In this document: positions 13,501 through 26,100 of the stretch, piece by piece
Layout: each line of letters starts with the position of its first letter
Numbering within the stretch: the stretch's first letter is position 1
Origin: Campanula takesimana
Taxonomy: Eukaryota; Streptophyta; Magnoliopsida; Asterales; Campanulaceae
Assembly: GCA_026119855.1 (NCBI GenBank)
Contig: JAOWBW010000444.1
Coordinates: 620,001-684,000 of the forward strand
Direction: 5' to 3'
Length of the DNA stretch: 64,000 bases
Program-made: the position numbers and the translations under genes
The notes under the pieces: generated by a model
What the model saw: the letters and a program-made list of their open reading frames with translations, nothing else
Told to the model about the DNA's origin: nothing
The model's database searches: none

Positions 13501-16500
13501 ATGGTCTATTGAAGGACTCCGTCCCCATTCAGGTTGTGGATTATGAAATATCTGATGTTGTTTACAGCAAATTATGTGATATGGCCAGAAGCGAAGGTTT
13601 CAATATTTCCATTTTGACGTGCCATTTGCTTGAGAAGCTCTTTTTGAGGATACTTCCTCCAGAGTGGATGCATGCTAAGCAGGTAACTTGGACTCCCGGT
13701 CATCAAGGGCAGCCTAGTTTGGATTGGATGAGGCTACTATGGAGCTACCTGAATTCATGTTGTAATGATCTCTCGATATATTCCAAGTGGCCTATTTTAC
13801 CGGTCGGAAATAATCATCTTTTGCAGCTTATCGAAAATTCACATGTCATTAAAGATGAGGGATGGAGTGAGAACATGTCTTCATTGTTGTCGAGAGTTGG
13901 ATGCTTATTAATGAGGAGTGATTTTCCGATTGAACATACTCAATTAAACAAGTATGTGCAGTCTCCAACGGCTAGTGGGGTTTTAAATGCACTACTAGCG
14001 GTCGGTGGTAAGCCAGAAAACATCGAAGAACTCTTCAGCAATGCATCAGAAGGAGAGCTACATGAGCTTAAGAGCTTCCTTCTCCAATCCAAGTGGTTCG
14101 GTGAAGATTCACTTAATAGTGTATATATTGATATCATTAAACACATTCCAATGTTTGAATCTGTGCGGAGTAGAAAGCTAGTATGCTTGAGCAAATCTAC
14201 GAAATGGCTTAAACCAGATGGTGTTCATGAGGAACTTTTAGATGATGACTTTGTGCGCATGGAGTCGGAGAAGGATAGAGTGATTTTGAGGAAGTATTTT
14301 GATATTAGAGAACCATCGCGTGTGGAATTCTACAGAGACTATGTCTTTAGTCGCATGCCTGAATTTCTCTCCCAGCAGGATTTTCTCTCAACCATTCTAC
14401 ATGAAGTAGGGGCTTTGATTGAAGAGGACGATTCCATTAAAGCTGTGCTCTCCGCAACACCTTTTGTGATGACAACTAATGGATCTTGGAAAGAACCGCA
14501 TAGGTATCTTTTTACTCATAAAGATATTTCCCTTATATATTTAATCTATTATTCCATTATGGATTTCCATGACTTGATGAGGTGATTATTGACATTTTGA
14601 ACATGTTTCCAATCTAATAAAGTCAATTCATTGCATCTTCTTGTTTACATGATATTCTATGATATTTATTTATGTCATATTATTGTATTTTTTGTGTGTA
14701 TCCGAATAAACTTAAGTGTGCAAATAAACAAGCATGTACTTGTTTAATTCTTGTATAAGATGTCTGTATATTTTTAATTTACCCAAGAAAATATGAAGAC
14801 TTAGAGCTATAGATACGTAAAATACAAAATTAAAATAATTGTATATAAATAGTGAAGTTTACATGTCTAGTCGAGTAAAGTCAAATTGAATATTTACACG
14901 AACATGCTCTTTTTGAGTTTCGTGAGTAAGTCAGTACTCAAGTAGCTAAACGAGCAACACATTTGGGCTGAACTCACCTCGAAAACCTACTAACTCTAGT
15001 CAGAGTCAAGTTGATAGCTCGAGCCATTCGGTTCATGCAACAGCTCTAGTTGTAGAGTTGAAAGCTCTATTAGTATACAATGTTACGCTCATGAATAGAT
15101 TTTACTGACATTTTCTCCCTTGGTTAAATTCACTTATGTTTGTCTTATGATATTGTTGGCTGGCTCTAACTATTGGCCGTTTTATGAGTTAGATTTGAAG
15201 AATATTTTTCTTAATGGTGTTTATATCAAAACATACTAATAGAGCACGCTTGTGGATTTGTTGCTTGATGGGCGCATGGTAAAGAAATCTGTCTATGGGT
15301 TAGAAGAGCTTAATTTGGATGGTTTAGCACAGTGATGTTTGCATTTGAGTTGCAGACGAGTATATATGATACCATTTATTTCGCCCATGGTGACAAAAGT
15401 TATATTTTACTGGTTGGTTGTTTGTGGAATGATATTTTAAGAAGTGGCGATTTAAAGGAAAGTGATTGTCTTATGTCTTGTCTTCAGATATCGTTTTGGA
15501 CAAAGGAATGTGGTGCTTTTACTTACATTCTTGGAATTAAAATGATTTGTTCCAAGAAAAGGCTATTTTGTTAACAGAGAACATATGATCTTGACTTACT
15601 AGTTACTTCTGTAAAGAAGATTTATGTGTAACAAAACTGTGCGATTTAATAGATCCCAATGAGAAGCTTGTAGTTGGTCTGAGGAAAAGTGTGAAGATCC
15701 TGAGCAATATCAGATATTGGTGATACAATTATATATAGGAATGACTCGCCCAAATGTTACCTTCGGTATAGTTGTAGTAAGCCAATTCATAGCGGCTCCC
15801 ACTATGCTCTGGATTTTGTTAATCTGGATAGTCTTATATTCAAAGGGGACGTGTGGGCACATGCAATTTATATTCCAACTATGGGCATATGCGGGTAGTG
15901 ACATTTTCTAGTATTGATGGCAGAATCACCTCATGATAGAAAATTGACTGTAGGGTACTGTGTGTTTGTCAGTGGTAATGTTGCTTCTCGAAGAATGAAA
16001 CAAAGTGTTGTTGAATGCACACTTTGAATTTTGTGCTATGGCTTAAATGACCAAAAAGTTGTGTGGATACAACATTTGATAGAGGTAATTGGCTTTGGGA
16101 TTGCTCTAATAAAGTTATTTTTCCATCAGTTGACGATTCCATTGACGATTCATGTTAGACGATCCAAATCATTTTAAGACTAAGGGTGTGTTTGGTGGCA
16201 TTAAGCCCTTGATGCTTAGTACAGTGCATGGTGATTCGGAGGTAGTGTGTTTGATTTGATTCCTTCATTGAGAGCTTGAATATGTCCAACCTCATCTGAA
16301 TGATTGAGAATCAAAATCCTTGCTTAACCATTATGAGCCTCACTCAGCACGAGATTCAACATCCAACATCTAGCGCTCAATGTTATCAAATGCACCCTAC
16401 CGCCAAATCACCCCGCACTGTATCAAGCATCAAGTGCTTAATGCTACCAAACACACCCTAATCTGTTGTTGTTGCGTGGTTTGGTAACTTAAGCTTCCCT

Positions 16501-18155
16501 CCAAGTGTGAGTAAAGTATGCTGAGTCGAGTTAATTTTGTGTTTTCTTGTTGGCAGGCTATATGATCCTCGTATCCCTGAGTTACAAAAGGTGCTGAACA
16601 AAGAAGCTTTTTTTCCTTCTGACATATTCTCTGATCCTGAAACATTGGAGACATTGGTTAAACTTGGACTACGACAATGTTTGGGCTTAAATGGTTTGCT
16701 AGATTGCGCTAGGTCTGTTTCTATGATGCACGACTCAAGGGGTTCGGAAGCAGTTGAATATTCGAGGAGGTTACTTCGCTGTTTAGAAGCACTGACACTA
16801 AATCTCTCACCTGAAAAAGAAGTCAATTTTAGTGATTCTACAACATCTATGGAAATCGATGACAGTAGTTTCCCAATTGGCTATGAAGAGAACTACTCAA
16901 CAGAAATTTCAGAAATCTTTCTCAAAGACGGTCTGCCTAAGTTGATTGGTGAGATGAGAGGTGAAGAATTTTGGTCAGAATTGAAAACCATCAGTTGGTG
17001 TCCTGTTTATGCCGATCCACCTCTTCTTATACTTCCATGGTTAAAAATAGGTCAAGAAATAGCGGCTCCAGTCACTGTGAGGCCCAAATCCCAGATGTGG
17101 ATGGTCTCCTCAAAGATGCACATACTTAATGGTGAATGCAACTCAATATATCTGCAAAATAAACTCGGATGGACTGATCCGATAGATATAGATATTTTGT
17201 GTACACAATTAATTTGTCTGTCCAAGTCGTATGAGCATCTGAAATCACATTCCCAGTTGGAGTCTGATTTTGATGCTGCATTGCAAGATCAGATGCCCAT
17301 ACTTTATTCGAAATTGCAAGATTATGGTCGTACTGATGATTTTATAACTCTTAAATCCGCCTTGCAAGATGTTCATTGGGTTTGGATTGGAGATGATTTT
17401 GTACCCACAGAAGTCCTTGCATTTGATTCACCTGTAAAATATAGTCCATACCTGTATGTTGTACCATCTGAGTTATCTGAGTACAGAGATTTGCTTTTGG
17501 CTCTGGGTGTAAGGCTTAGCTTTGATGTTCGTGACTACTCTTATGTTCTGCAACGCTTGCAAAATGATGTTAAAGGGTCATCATTGTCGACAGATCAGTT
17601 GAGCTTTGTCCATTGCGTCCTAGAGGCTGTTGTAGACTGTTATAGTTATACAGATAAATCAATGTTTGAGTCTTCTAGTAACCCATTGCTGGTCCCGGAT
17701 GCTTATGGAGTTCTCAGGTTGGCAGGGGATCTTGTGTATAATGATGCTCCGTGGATGGACAATAATACCCTTTCTGGGAAACATTTTACACATCAAAGTA
17801 TCGGTCATGATTTGGCAAACAGATTGGGCATCCAGTCTCTTCGTTGCATCTCTTTAGTTAGTGAAGAAATGACGAAAGATCTACCGTGTATGGACTATCC
17901 AAAAATTTGTGAGCTTCTTGAGTTGTATGGGAGCTCCGACTTATTGTTATTTGACCTTATTGAGCTGGCAGATTGCTGCAAGGCAAAAAAGCTCCACATA
18001 ATTTATGACAAGAGGGAGCATCCATGTCAGTCTTTGTTGCAGCAAAATCTAGGTAACATCTTTTATTTCTTTGTTTCATTCGCTTGTTGGTTCTTTTAGT
18101 TACTTTTGCTTTGATTAAGTAGCAAGCCATGATGTATAGAAGAGTCAGTTAGTAC

Positions 18156-18195
<40 letters not shown>

Positions 18196-20150
18196 AGCCT
18201 TAGTCCCAAAATAATTCGGGGTCGGCTAACATGAATCCTTACATGTCATCTGGAAGGAAAATGTGTAAGAAAAAGAAAAGTTAAAAGAAGATATTAGTGG
18301 GAATAAAATTTAAAAAAAATTGAAAATAAGAGAAGAAGAAAAAGAGAAAAAATAGTGATAATAAAAAGAATAAATACTCCCTCTGTCCCGGAATAAATGT
18401 CGCAAATAATTTTAGGTTAATTTAATTATCCGTATAAAAATTTAAAAATTGTTATTGATAGTATTTATAATGGTGTATCTATAATAGTTTTATAATTTAG
18501 TAGGATAATTAAATCAACATAAATTTATTGCTCAAAGTCCCTTCGTACTAACGTACGAAAAACGCAGCATTTACCCCGGGGCGGAGAGAGTATATAACAT
18601 AGAGGACATGAAAAAATAAATAAAATATAAGCAAAATAAAAAAAAAATCTACCCCCATCACCCACTTGAATTTTACCTGCTTATGGACCCGAACCCGTCC
18701 TCTTCGACTCCATATTTTCATCCAATCCAAGCAAACTCATATCGTTTTCAATCACCCTTATCCAAGTTTGCTTGGGCCTTCCCATACCCCTCATCAATTT
18801 ATCACTTCTCCACTATTCAGGCCTCCTAACCGGTGCATCACTCGGTCTCCGTCTCACGTGACCAAACCACCTCAGACGATTCTCTAAATGTTTGCCCCTA
18901 CGGGACTTGATTTCAATATGGGAATACCAATGCGTTGATAGGTGGTCCATACACAAAAAACATCCCAATGATATTTTTGAATAAGTGCTCTGGGGGAATC
19001 TGTTGTACTTCCAAGGTAATATTGGCTACTAATTGTTGTGAATGAAGCCCCAATGCTGTTTTTACATTAAATGCATAAGGACTGGTTGGAGAGTTGGAGC
19101 CGCTGCAGCCGTATTCCCGTTGCTGAGCTGCAGCGTGCGACCCAGATGTGCCACGACCCCTACTTCGGGATCAAGGTCAGAACTTTATCGAACCCGTGTA
19201 CGCAGGCCTATATGATCTTGACCATTGATTTTGAAGCAGGGAGCCATGGCCGCATTCGGGCCACACGCTGTAGTGTAGTAGCGGAAACCCGGCTGCAGTG
19301 GTTCAACTTCCAGTTGGTAGGTTGTGTTCGCAAGCTAAACAAACATTGTTAGGATGGTCAGTATGTTAACCACACATCATTTTGATGAAATGGGTCTTAA
19401 TACAGCAATTGGGGGATAGAGTGTTACTTGTTTAAGTGTCTCTTTCCCTTGAAATCTTGTACTTCTGAAACTTTATAGTTACAATAAATTTTGTGCAGGT
19501 GACTTTCAAGGGCCCGCCCTTATTGCTGTCCTGGAGGGAACTAGCTTGAGTAGGGAGGAAATAGCTAGTCTCCAGTTTCTTCCACCATGGAATCTGCGGG
19601 GTGATACTCTTACTTATGGCTTAGGGCTGCTGAGCTGTTACTCTATATCTGATCTTCCATCAATTGTTTCTAGTGGTTACTTCTATATTTTTGATCCTCA
19701 TGGTATGGTCTTCGCTGTACCTCCAAGTCATGCTCCAGCTTCGAAGATGTTTACATTGACAGGTGCTCTTTCTTGCTCCATGTGTACTTTCGTTATCTTT
19801 CTTTCTTGCTCATCATATACCTTGCATATGTATGTAGCTATCTGTTCTCCCTCATTTGATAGTATATAGGCTGCTCACCAAGGTAGTTATAACTGACCCT
19901 TTTGCATTAAGACATCATTTTCTTTGAGATGAGCATGATAAGTTCAAGACAAGTGACATTCATTTCTTTGTGTTTCCTTAAATAATTGAACTCGCATGAC
20001 ATTTAGACTTAGTATAATGCTGTACAAAACTAGATGGTAAATAAACCAGGCTGGGCAACTCAAAATTGCAAAGAAATGTCCATTTGTAGCTGTCGGTATT
20101 CAGAGACGGGACTTGATAATGTAGTGTGTGTGAGAGAGAGACAGAGAGAG

Positions 20151-20184
<34 letters not shown>

Positions 20185-23100
20185 GGAGAGAGTTTTATTG
20201 TTGGAAAAACACACTTTTTAAATTTTTTCACAAATTGTTGGAAATTTTCGCAAATGTCTTACTTCAGTTTTTATCATTCCATATGTCATTCTTTGTAAAA
20301 CAATCCAAATTTGTTTAAGGAGTTGTCCAAGACTCCTAGCGCATTATGACTTATGAGGTTACAAGACTACATGTGGGTGTTACACGGCTACAGTCATAGG
20401 CTGTCTAGGGTAAGATAAGGGAAAGAAGCCCGAGCTGAACAATGGTTCATGGGAGAAAGGGCAATAATATGATTATGAATAGATGATGGGGGTTATAAAC
20501 AGTACTCAACACAATCCCGATATTCTGCCTTGTCCTGTCTTTTCATAGATAACAGGTTATGAATAGATTCAAGTACATGTCCCGTGTACCAAAACAAGTT
20601 ATAAGATCTGTAAATGAAGGTGTTGCCTGATTTACCCTCTCGATATACTATGGTTTTTGCTTATGCAGCGACAGGCCTCATATATAATATTACATGGGTG
20701 GGTCGCGCTTGATCATTCTAGGAGTCACTCTTAGTCTATTTCTTTTGAACAAAACAGGCCGTATAAGCTTTAATATTTTCTTTCCCGAAGTACCCATCAA
20801 AATTTTAGATTCTTCTTTATGGGGCTCATTTGGTCATTGAAATCACCACTCATATATGATGCATGGGTCCTACTTGCTGAAATCATGCAGCAAAACAATT
20901 CTGGCTCAAGTTTGATCATACTTCAAGTCCTTATTTAAATTTTGTTATTTTGAAACAATCATGCTTAGGCGTCCCGTATGTTTATATGTTATATGAATCC
21001 AAATTTGTGTGAATATCGTTAATCCACTTCTTCTTTGTGGTCCATGTTGATCAGACTAGAAACTCTCTCTTTTAACTTAGGAAACAACTACGCAAGGAGT
21101 CCCTTAAGTATATAATATGTTACTCCCAAATTATCTAAATAGTAGTAAAATTAATGAACTAAAAAAAACCCTTGACCACTAAAGTTAATTTGTTAGCGGC
21201 TGTACGAGCCCTTGAATGTTACATAATTTCTTCCTGTGACAACAATGAACTTTGTAGCACAAGAACTGATGGCACTTCCTACCATTAAACTTCACTAACG
21301 AAGTTCTTAGAGTGAAAATGGTCTTTTTTTTGTTCTTACTTCCATCCGTCCCATTTCAAATTAGACAAATTTCCTTTGTGCTTGTCCTATTTCAGACTAG
21401 ACAAGCCTAAAATAGAAATGTTTTATTATTTTTCAATTAATGGGGCCCACTTATCATACTCACAACAATTACCCCAATTACTATTCCCTACCCCATTAAT
21501 AACCCACACTCACTTTTCCTTGATCGCCATGCCATCCCATTTGTCTAAGTTGAAATGGGGGTGGAGGGAGTATATTGTAAAGGAAAAATTGCATCCAAGA
21601 TCACCCAACTATTAAGGATGTGTGGTTTTGATCATTCAGCTCATTTTTATTGCATTTAGTAGCCTGAACTAAATTTTTCGTGCATCCGTGATCACTAGTG
21701 CTAACAACATCCAATTTTTTTTTGTTAAGTTGTCATGTGCAATACAAATGAATAGATTTTGAAGGGTAAAATAGGAAATTAATGAGATTTTAACAGAATA
21801 AAATGCTCATTTGGTCACTGACCTGTAGGAATTTTTTCATTTTGGTCACTATATTTTTGTTACTTAGTTTCTATTACTTACAAGTGTGCCATGTGATGCT
21901 TTAATCTAAAATTAATCAATTTTTTCGTTAAAATCATTAAAATAGACTCATGTTTTGTTGCATCAACATCTTTACCACCACGGCAACTACCAAGTTTACC
22001 ATCATCAACGCCAACGCCACCACTGCAACAACCATCACCAACGCCGCTGCCACCATCCATCGAATACTATATTTTGAACCAAATAAATGATTTTTTTAGC
22101 TAATTAACAGAACTAACACTGCAATTATCACAATCCGTACAATTATCACAATCTGTACAATTATCACGATCTCATAGTTGTTTAACTCATAATTACAAGC
22201 CTTAGCATCTTCAAAAATTCATTTTTTTTTTATTCAGGCAGAAAATTGAAGATGGGAAGAAGGGTAGATATGATTTCAAAATCAGACACATCTGATTTTA
22301 AAATCAAACCCAAATCTGATTTGAAGATGCTGACTAGAATGGTGGATTTCGATGGGCTCATGGGGGGGGGGGATGAAGACACAGGAAGACGCATTTGGGC
22401 GTTGGATAGAATGGCCGGAATTTGAATGTAGGGTGAGACACCATATTTGAGCTGGGGGATTTCGATTTCCGATCGGATTTGTCAACTGAGATGGGGGTTT
22501 GAGGCTAGAGGTCGGTTGGATTGAGATATATTTAAAGGGACGCGACCTAGGATCTTGTGGAAGGGAGAGAGAGAGATGAAAGTATTGGACCTTGGCCGAC
22601 GGAGATGAAAGCGTGGGGTGCGAATGGGGGAGCGGGGAAGTCGTGTGTGAGGCGGATAGTGAGAGAAGATGAGTGAATTTAGGGTTGCTGTTTTATAATT
22701 TAGGGCCATTAGTTTTAGTTTTAGCATTTTAACCCCTATACCATTAGTTTCCTACTTTACCCTTCAACGTTTTATCATGTGTGATGCACACGGCCACTTA
22801 ACAGGAAAAAATGGATGGCTAACGCCATAGTGATTATAAATGCACAAAAAAAATTAGTTTTAGCTAGTGAATGCGAAAAAAATGAGATGAGTGATCAAAT
22901 CCACTCATCGCGCATAATTTGGTGACCATAGATGCAATTTTTCCTATTTTAAATTTCCACAGTCCAAAAGTGAAAAAAGGTACATGGTAAATGATATCAA
23001 CCATTTAACGTAATGATCTTAATCAAACTAAAAGAAGAAACAAACATTTTTATTTATATTTGGAATATGGAATTAGAGCCTTGAACTATGTCAAAACACA

Positions 23101-26100
23101 ACATCCTTAATAAAAAAATTAGTAACTTGATGGAACCTTAATAGTGAAAACGACGATGATAAGTCACTTGAATAGTTACAACTGGATCAATAATTGAATT
23201 TATCAGAAGTAGGACCGTTAAAATCTCAAACTTGATACTTTACGTGGATTGTCATACATTTTAGGACTGAAAAACCGCTAAAAAATATTTGACGTTTGAG
23301 TTTTTTTTTTTTTTTTTTAAATGACCAAATTTCCCTTTTATCTCATTCACATCATCTCATCCTCTCTCATCTCCTTCTCCTTTTTCTCTTTACAATCAGG
23401 CATGGAGCAAAATCCCTATATTTTTCTCATCTAAAATTATATTATCAAGCTCAACCAAAAATAAACCCTGAGAATTCTCGCTCAGTGCCGTCGCAACCCA
23501 TCCCTTCTTACTTGCTGTCCCCGCTCACAATCGCTTCAACTATTGATTCTTCTTTCCCTCAGCCGCAGATTATCAAGCGTATCACCAGCCCTCCGTTCTA
23601 TGCCCAAGCATATCTGGTCGGTAGAATCAAAGTAGCAAATGTTTTTGTGGGTGTATTTGAGAGTTTCTGTGTATTCGAGTTTTGTTGAGATAGATAGTCC
23701 ATGGACGCTAACCAAGGCTGTTATGGAGGTAGAGGCATAAAAGGGGCAGGGAGTAGGGCTAGTAGAGGATTGAAAGAATATCATCCATTGTGCTTTTCTC
23801 TCTCGTCCTTTTTTCTCTCCATATAGTTAAGATGGACATTGAAGAGGGAAGAGAAAATGGTAAATACGGAATTGTCTATTTGAGGTAGTCTCCATTTATT
23901 CTTTTCTTTAGATTGAGTTTAGAGGTTTTGGAAAAGGCAGAGATGTACGCCTTTTGTTGAATTTTGGGGGGTTTTCACGATTGTTTAGTGTATTTGGATG
24001 GAAAGGAATGCGTGGATTGTCGAAAGTCGTTTCTTACCGAAATACCTCTTATGGGAAAAAGTGGTTTCTTTAGCCTCTCTTTGGGCTTATGCTAATGGGG
24101 CCTTTAGATGATTATCGTTTAATGACTTGGGTTGCTGCTTTAGTTTAATGTAGGTTTCATGTATTCTTTATTTTGTGGATGGACTCCTTGTTCGTCCATT
24201 GTAATAAAATATCTTTTATCAAATGAAAAAAGAGGGAGGAGAAACTATTAAATATGGAAATTGGATGGTCATTAGTTTTTTACTTAGTTACAGAGACGTT
24301 AGCTAAATTTAAATGGAGGGTGTTTACGGTTGTTTAGTTAAGTCTTGTAGTGTGTACTCTAGAAGTTAGATGATCTCATTGAAGTCGAAAGAATCAGTCA
24401 CAGTGTCAAGTCTTACAAGTACAATTTAACATTGAATATTGTATAGATCATTAAATCTCCTTAGACCGTAGAAAATTCTTTAAAAAGGATCACAACTTCC
24501 AAAGTATCATTTTTTTTGTTTTTCAATGTAAAAAATTCATGAAGAATTGAATAAACTTTGACATTTTTTTACAGAATTCTTGTAAAATTCTAAAACTTAT
24601 TATTGACATCTAAGAATGTAACAAAAGAGTTAATCGGTTATAACTTTGATGCACTATACGTACACATCTACTACCTTCGTTCGGGAAAGATAATCTCACT
24701 TTCTTAGAATTCAATTTGATTGATATTTGACTATATATTTAGGAAAAGTAATTGTCCCAAATAAAATCTAAAACATGTTATTGATACAACATAAAAAATG
24801 CCAGCAATACTACTTCCTCCGTCCCGGTTTAAGGTTCTTAGTTTGACTATGCACGCTTGTTAAGAAACCAAGGCAAAAACAATAGAAATGAGTCAACCAA
24901 AAGTAGAGAGTGAAGGATATAAATGTCCAAAACACTATTTATAAAGCAAGTGGGTGAAAGTAAGTTAGGTAAGTAATGGTTTTTTTTGTAATTAAATGAA
25001 CTTTTTGAGGGCAAGATTCTCCAAAGCACTATTCATTCTTTTCCATTTACTGAATAAAGCAACTAAAACTGGGAAAGACCAAAACGGAAAGTAAGAACCT
25101 TAAACTGGGACGGAGGGAGTAATTTTTAGATTTTCATCAGGATAATTGAATTAATGTAAATTATAGGTCAAAGTTCAATCAGATTTACCACTAAAAAGCT
25201 GGGGCTAACCTTACGGGATTGAGGGAGTATTATAATCTCTCTGTTTCATGTTAAAAGTCCAAATCTGAAAATCCGACTTTTTAATTTTTGTACCTATATG
25301 CCTTTGTATTTTTTATATTTTGGAAAGAAGTTATAATTTCTTTCAACAATATGAAATAAAACTATCTAACCTTGAACATAGAAGAACAAAATTGAGCCAA
25401 CATTTAATGTATGGCTTGATATTGAAAGTGGATTCTTAATATGAAACATCCAAAAAGTAGTAGCTTTTTTTGGATTAGTGGAATGTTAACGTGGAACCGA
25501 GGGAGTATATACTATCTCCGTCCCACATGAAGAGGTGGATATTTCTTTTTGGTTCGCCTCACCCACTTTACTAACTAACCTTCCTTTCTCACCTAACTTG
25601 AACCAAATCTTCCCTCTTTGTTTTGAATTGGGACGGAGAGAGTATATATGTGCGTGTGTGCGCTTCTTTGACTTTGTCTTATCTTTGTACTTTGAAGAAA
25701 AAAAGAGTTCAGAAAGAAAAATTGTTGGGGATAATTTGAGTTAGATTTATTTCTTCCTATACTTATAGTTTCCGTTTCAGACTAAAACGGAATATAATTA
25801 TGCATAACCAAACAAAACCTTTATTTCAAATCATCCATTTAATGATCTCACTTTAAGAAGATTGTTTTTATTAATAAATTTCAAAGGATGCCTAACAATG
25901 TATAATAGATTAATGTGCATTCTCCCCTAATAATTAAATATTAGGGGGATGACTGCACGCACATCTAGGTGGCTAATCAAAAAGCTTAGGATATACAACT
26001 GAATTAGTGTTATGTAGGCATTGATGCTCAGAAACACCAATTTTCCTTCAGATATTTTGTTACTTGGCGATGTTGTTGTATTCTAAGGCTACGGTTGGTG

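Noticed and set aside
16537..16556. ATG-like start of an ORF just before exon 4
   Set aside because: Intron sequence; the joined frame from exon 3 enters at 16557 and family similarity begins there.
19071..19352. Possible extra exon in intron 4
   Set aside because: Exons 4 and 5 join in phase and match the family without it; the piece has no sacsin-like sequence.
23296..23688. 130-codon plus-strand ORF in intron 5
   Set aside because: Starts in a T run and is low complexity at its beginning; no recognisable motif.
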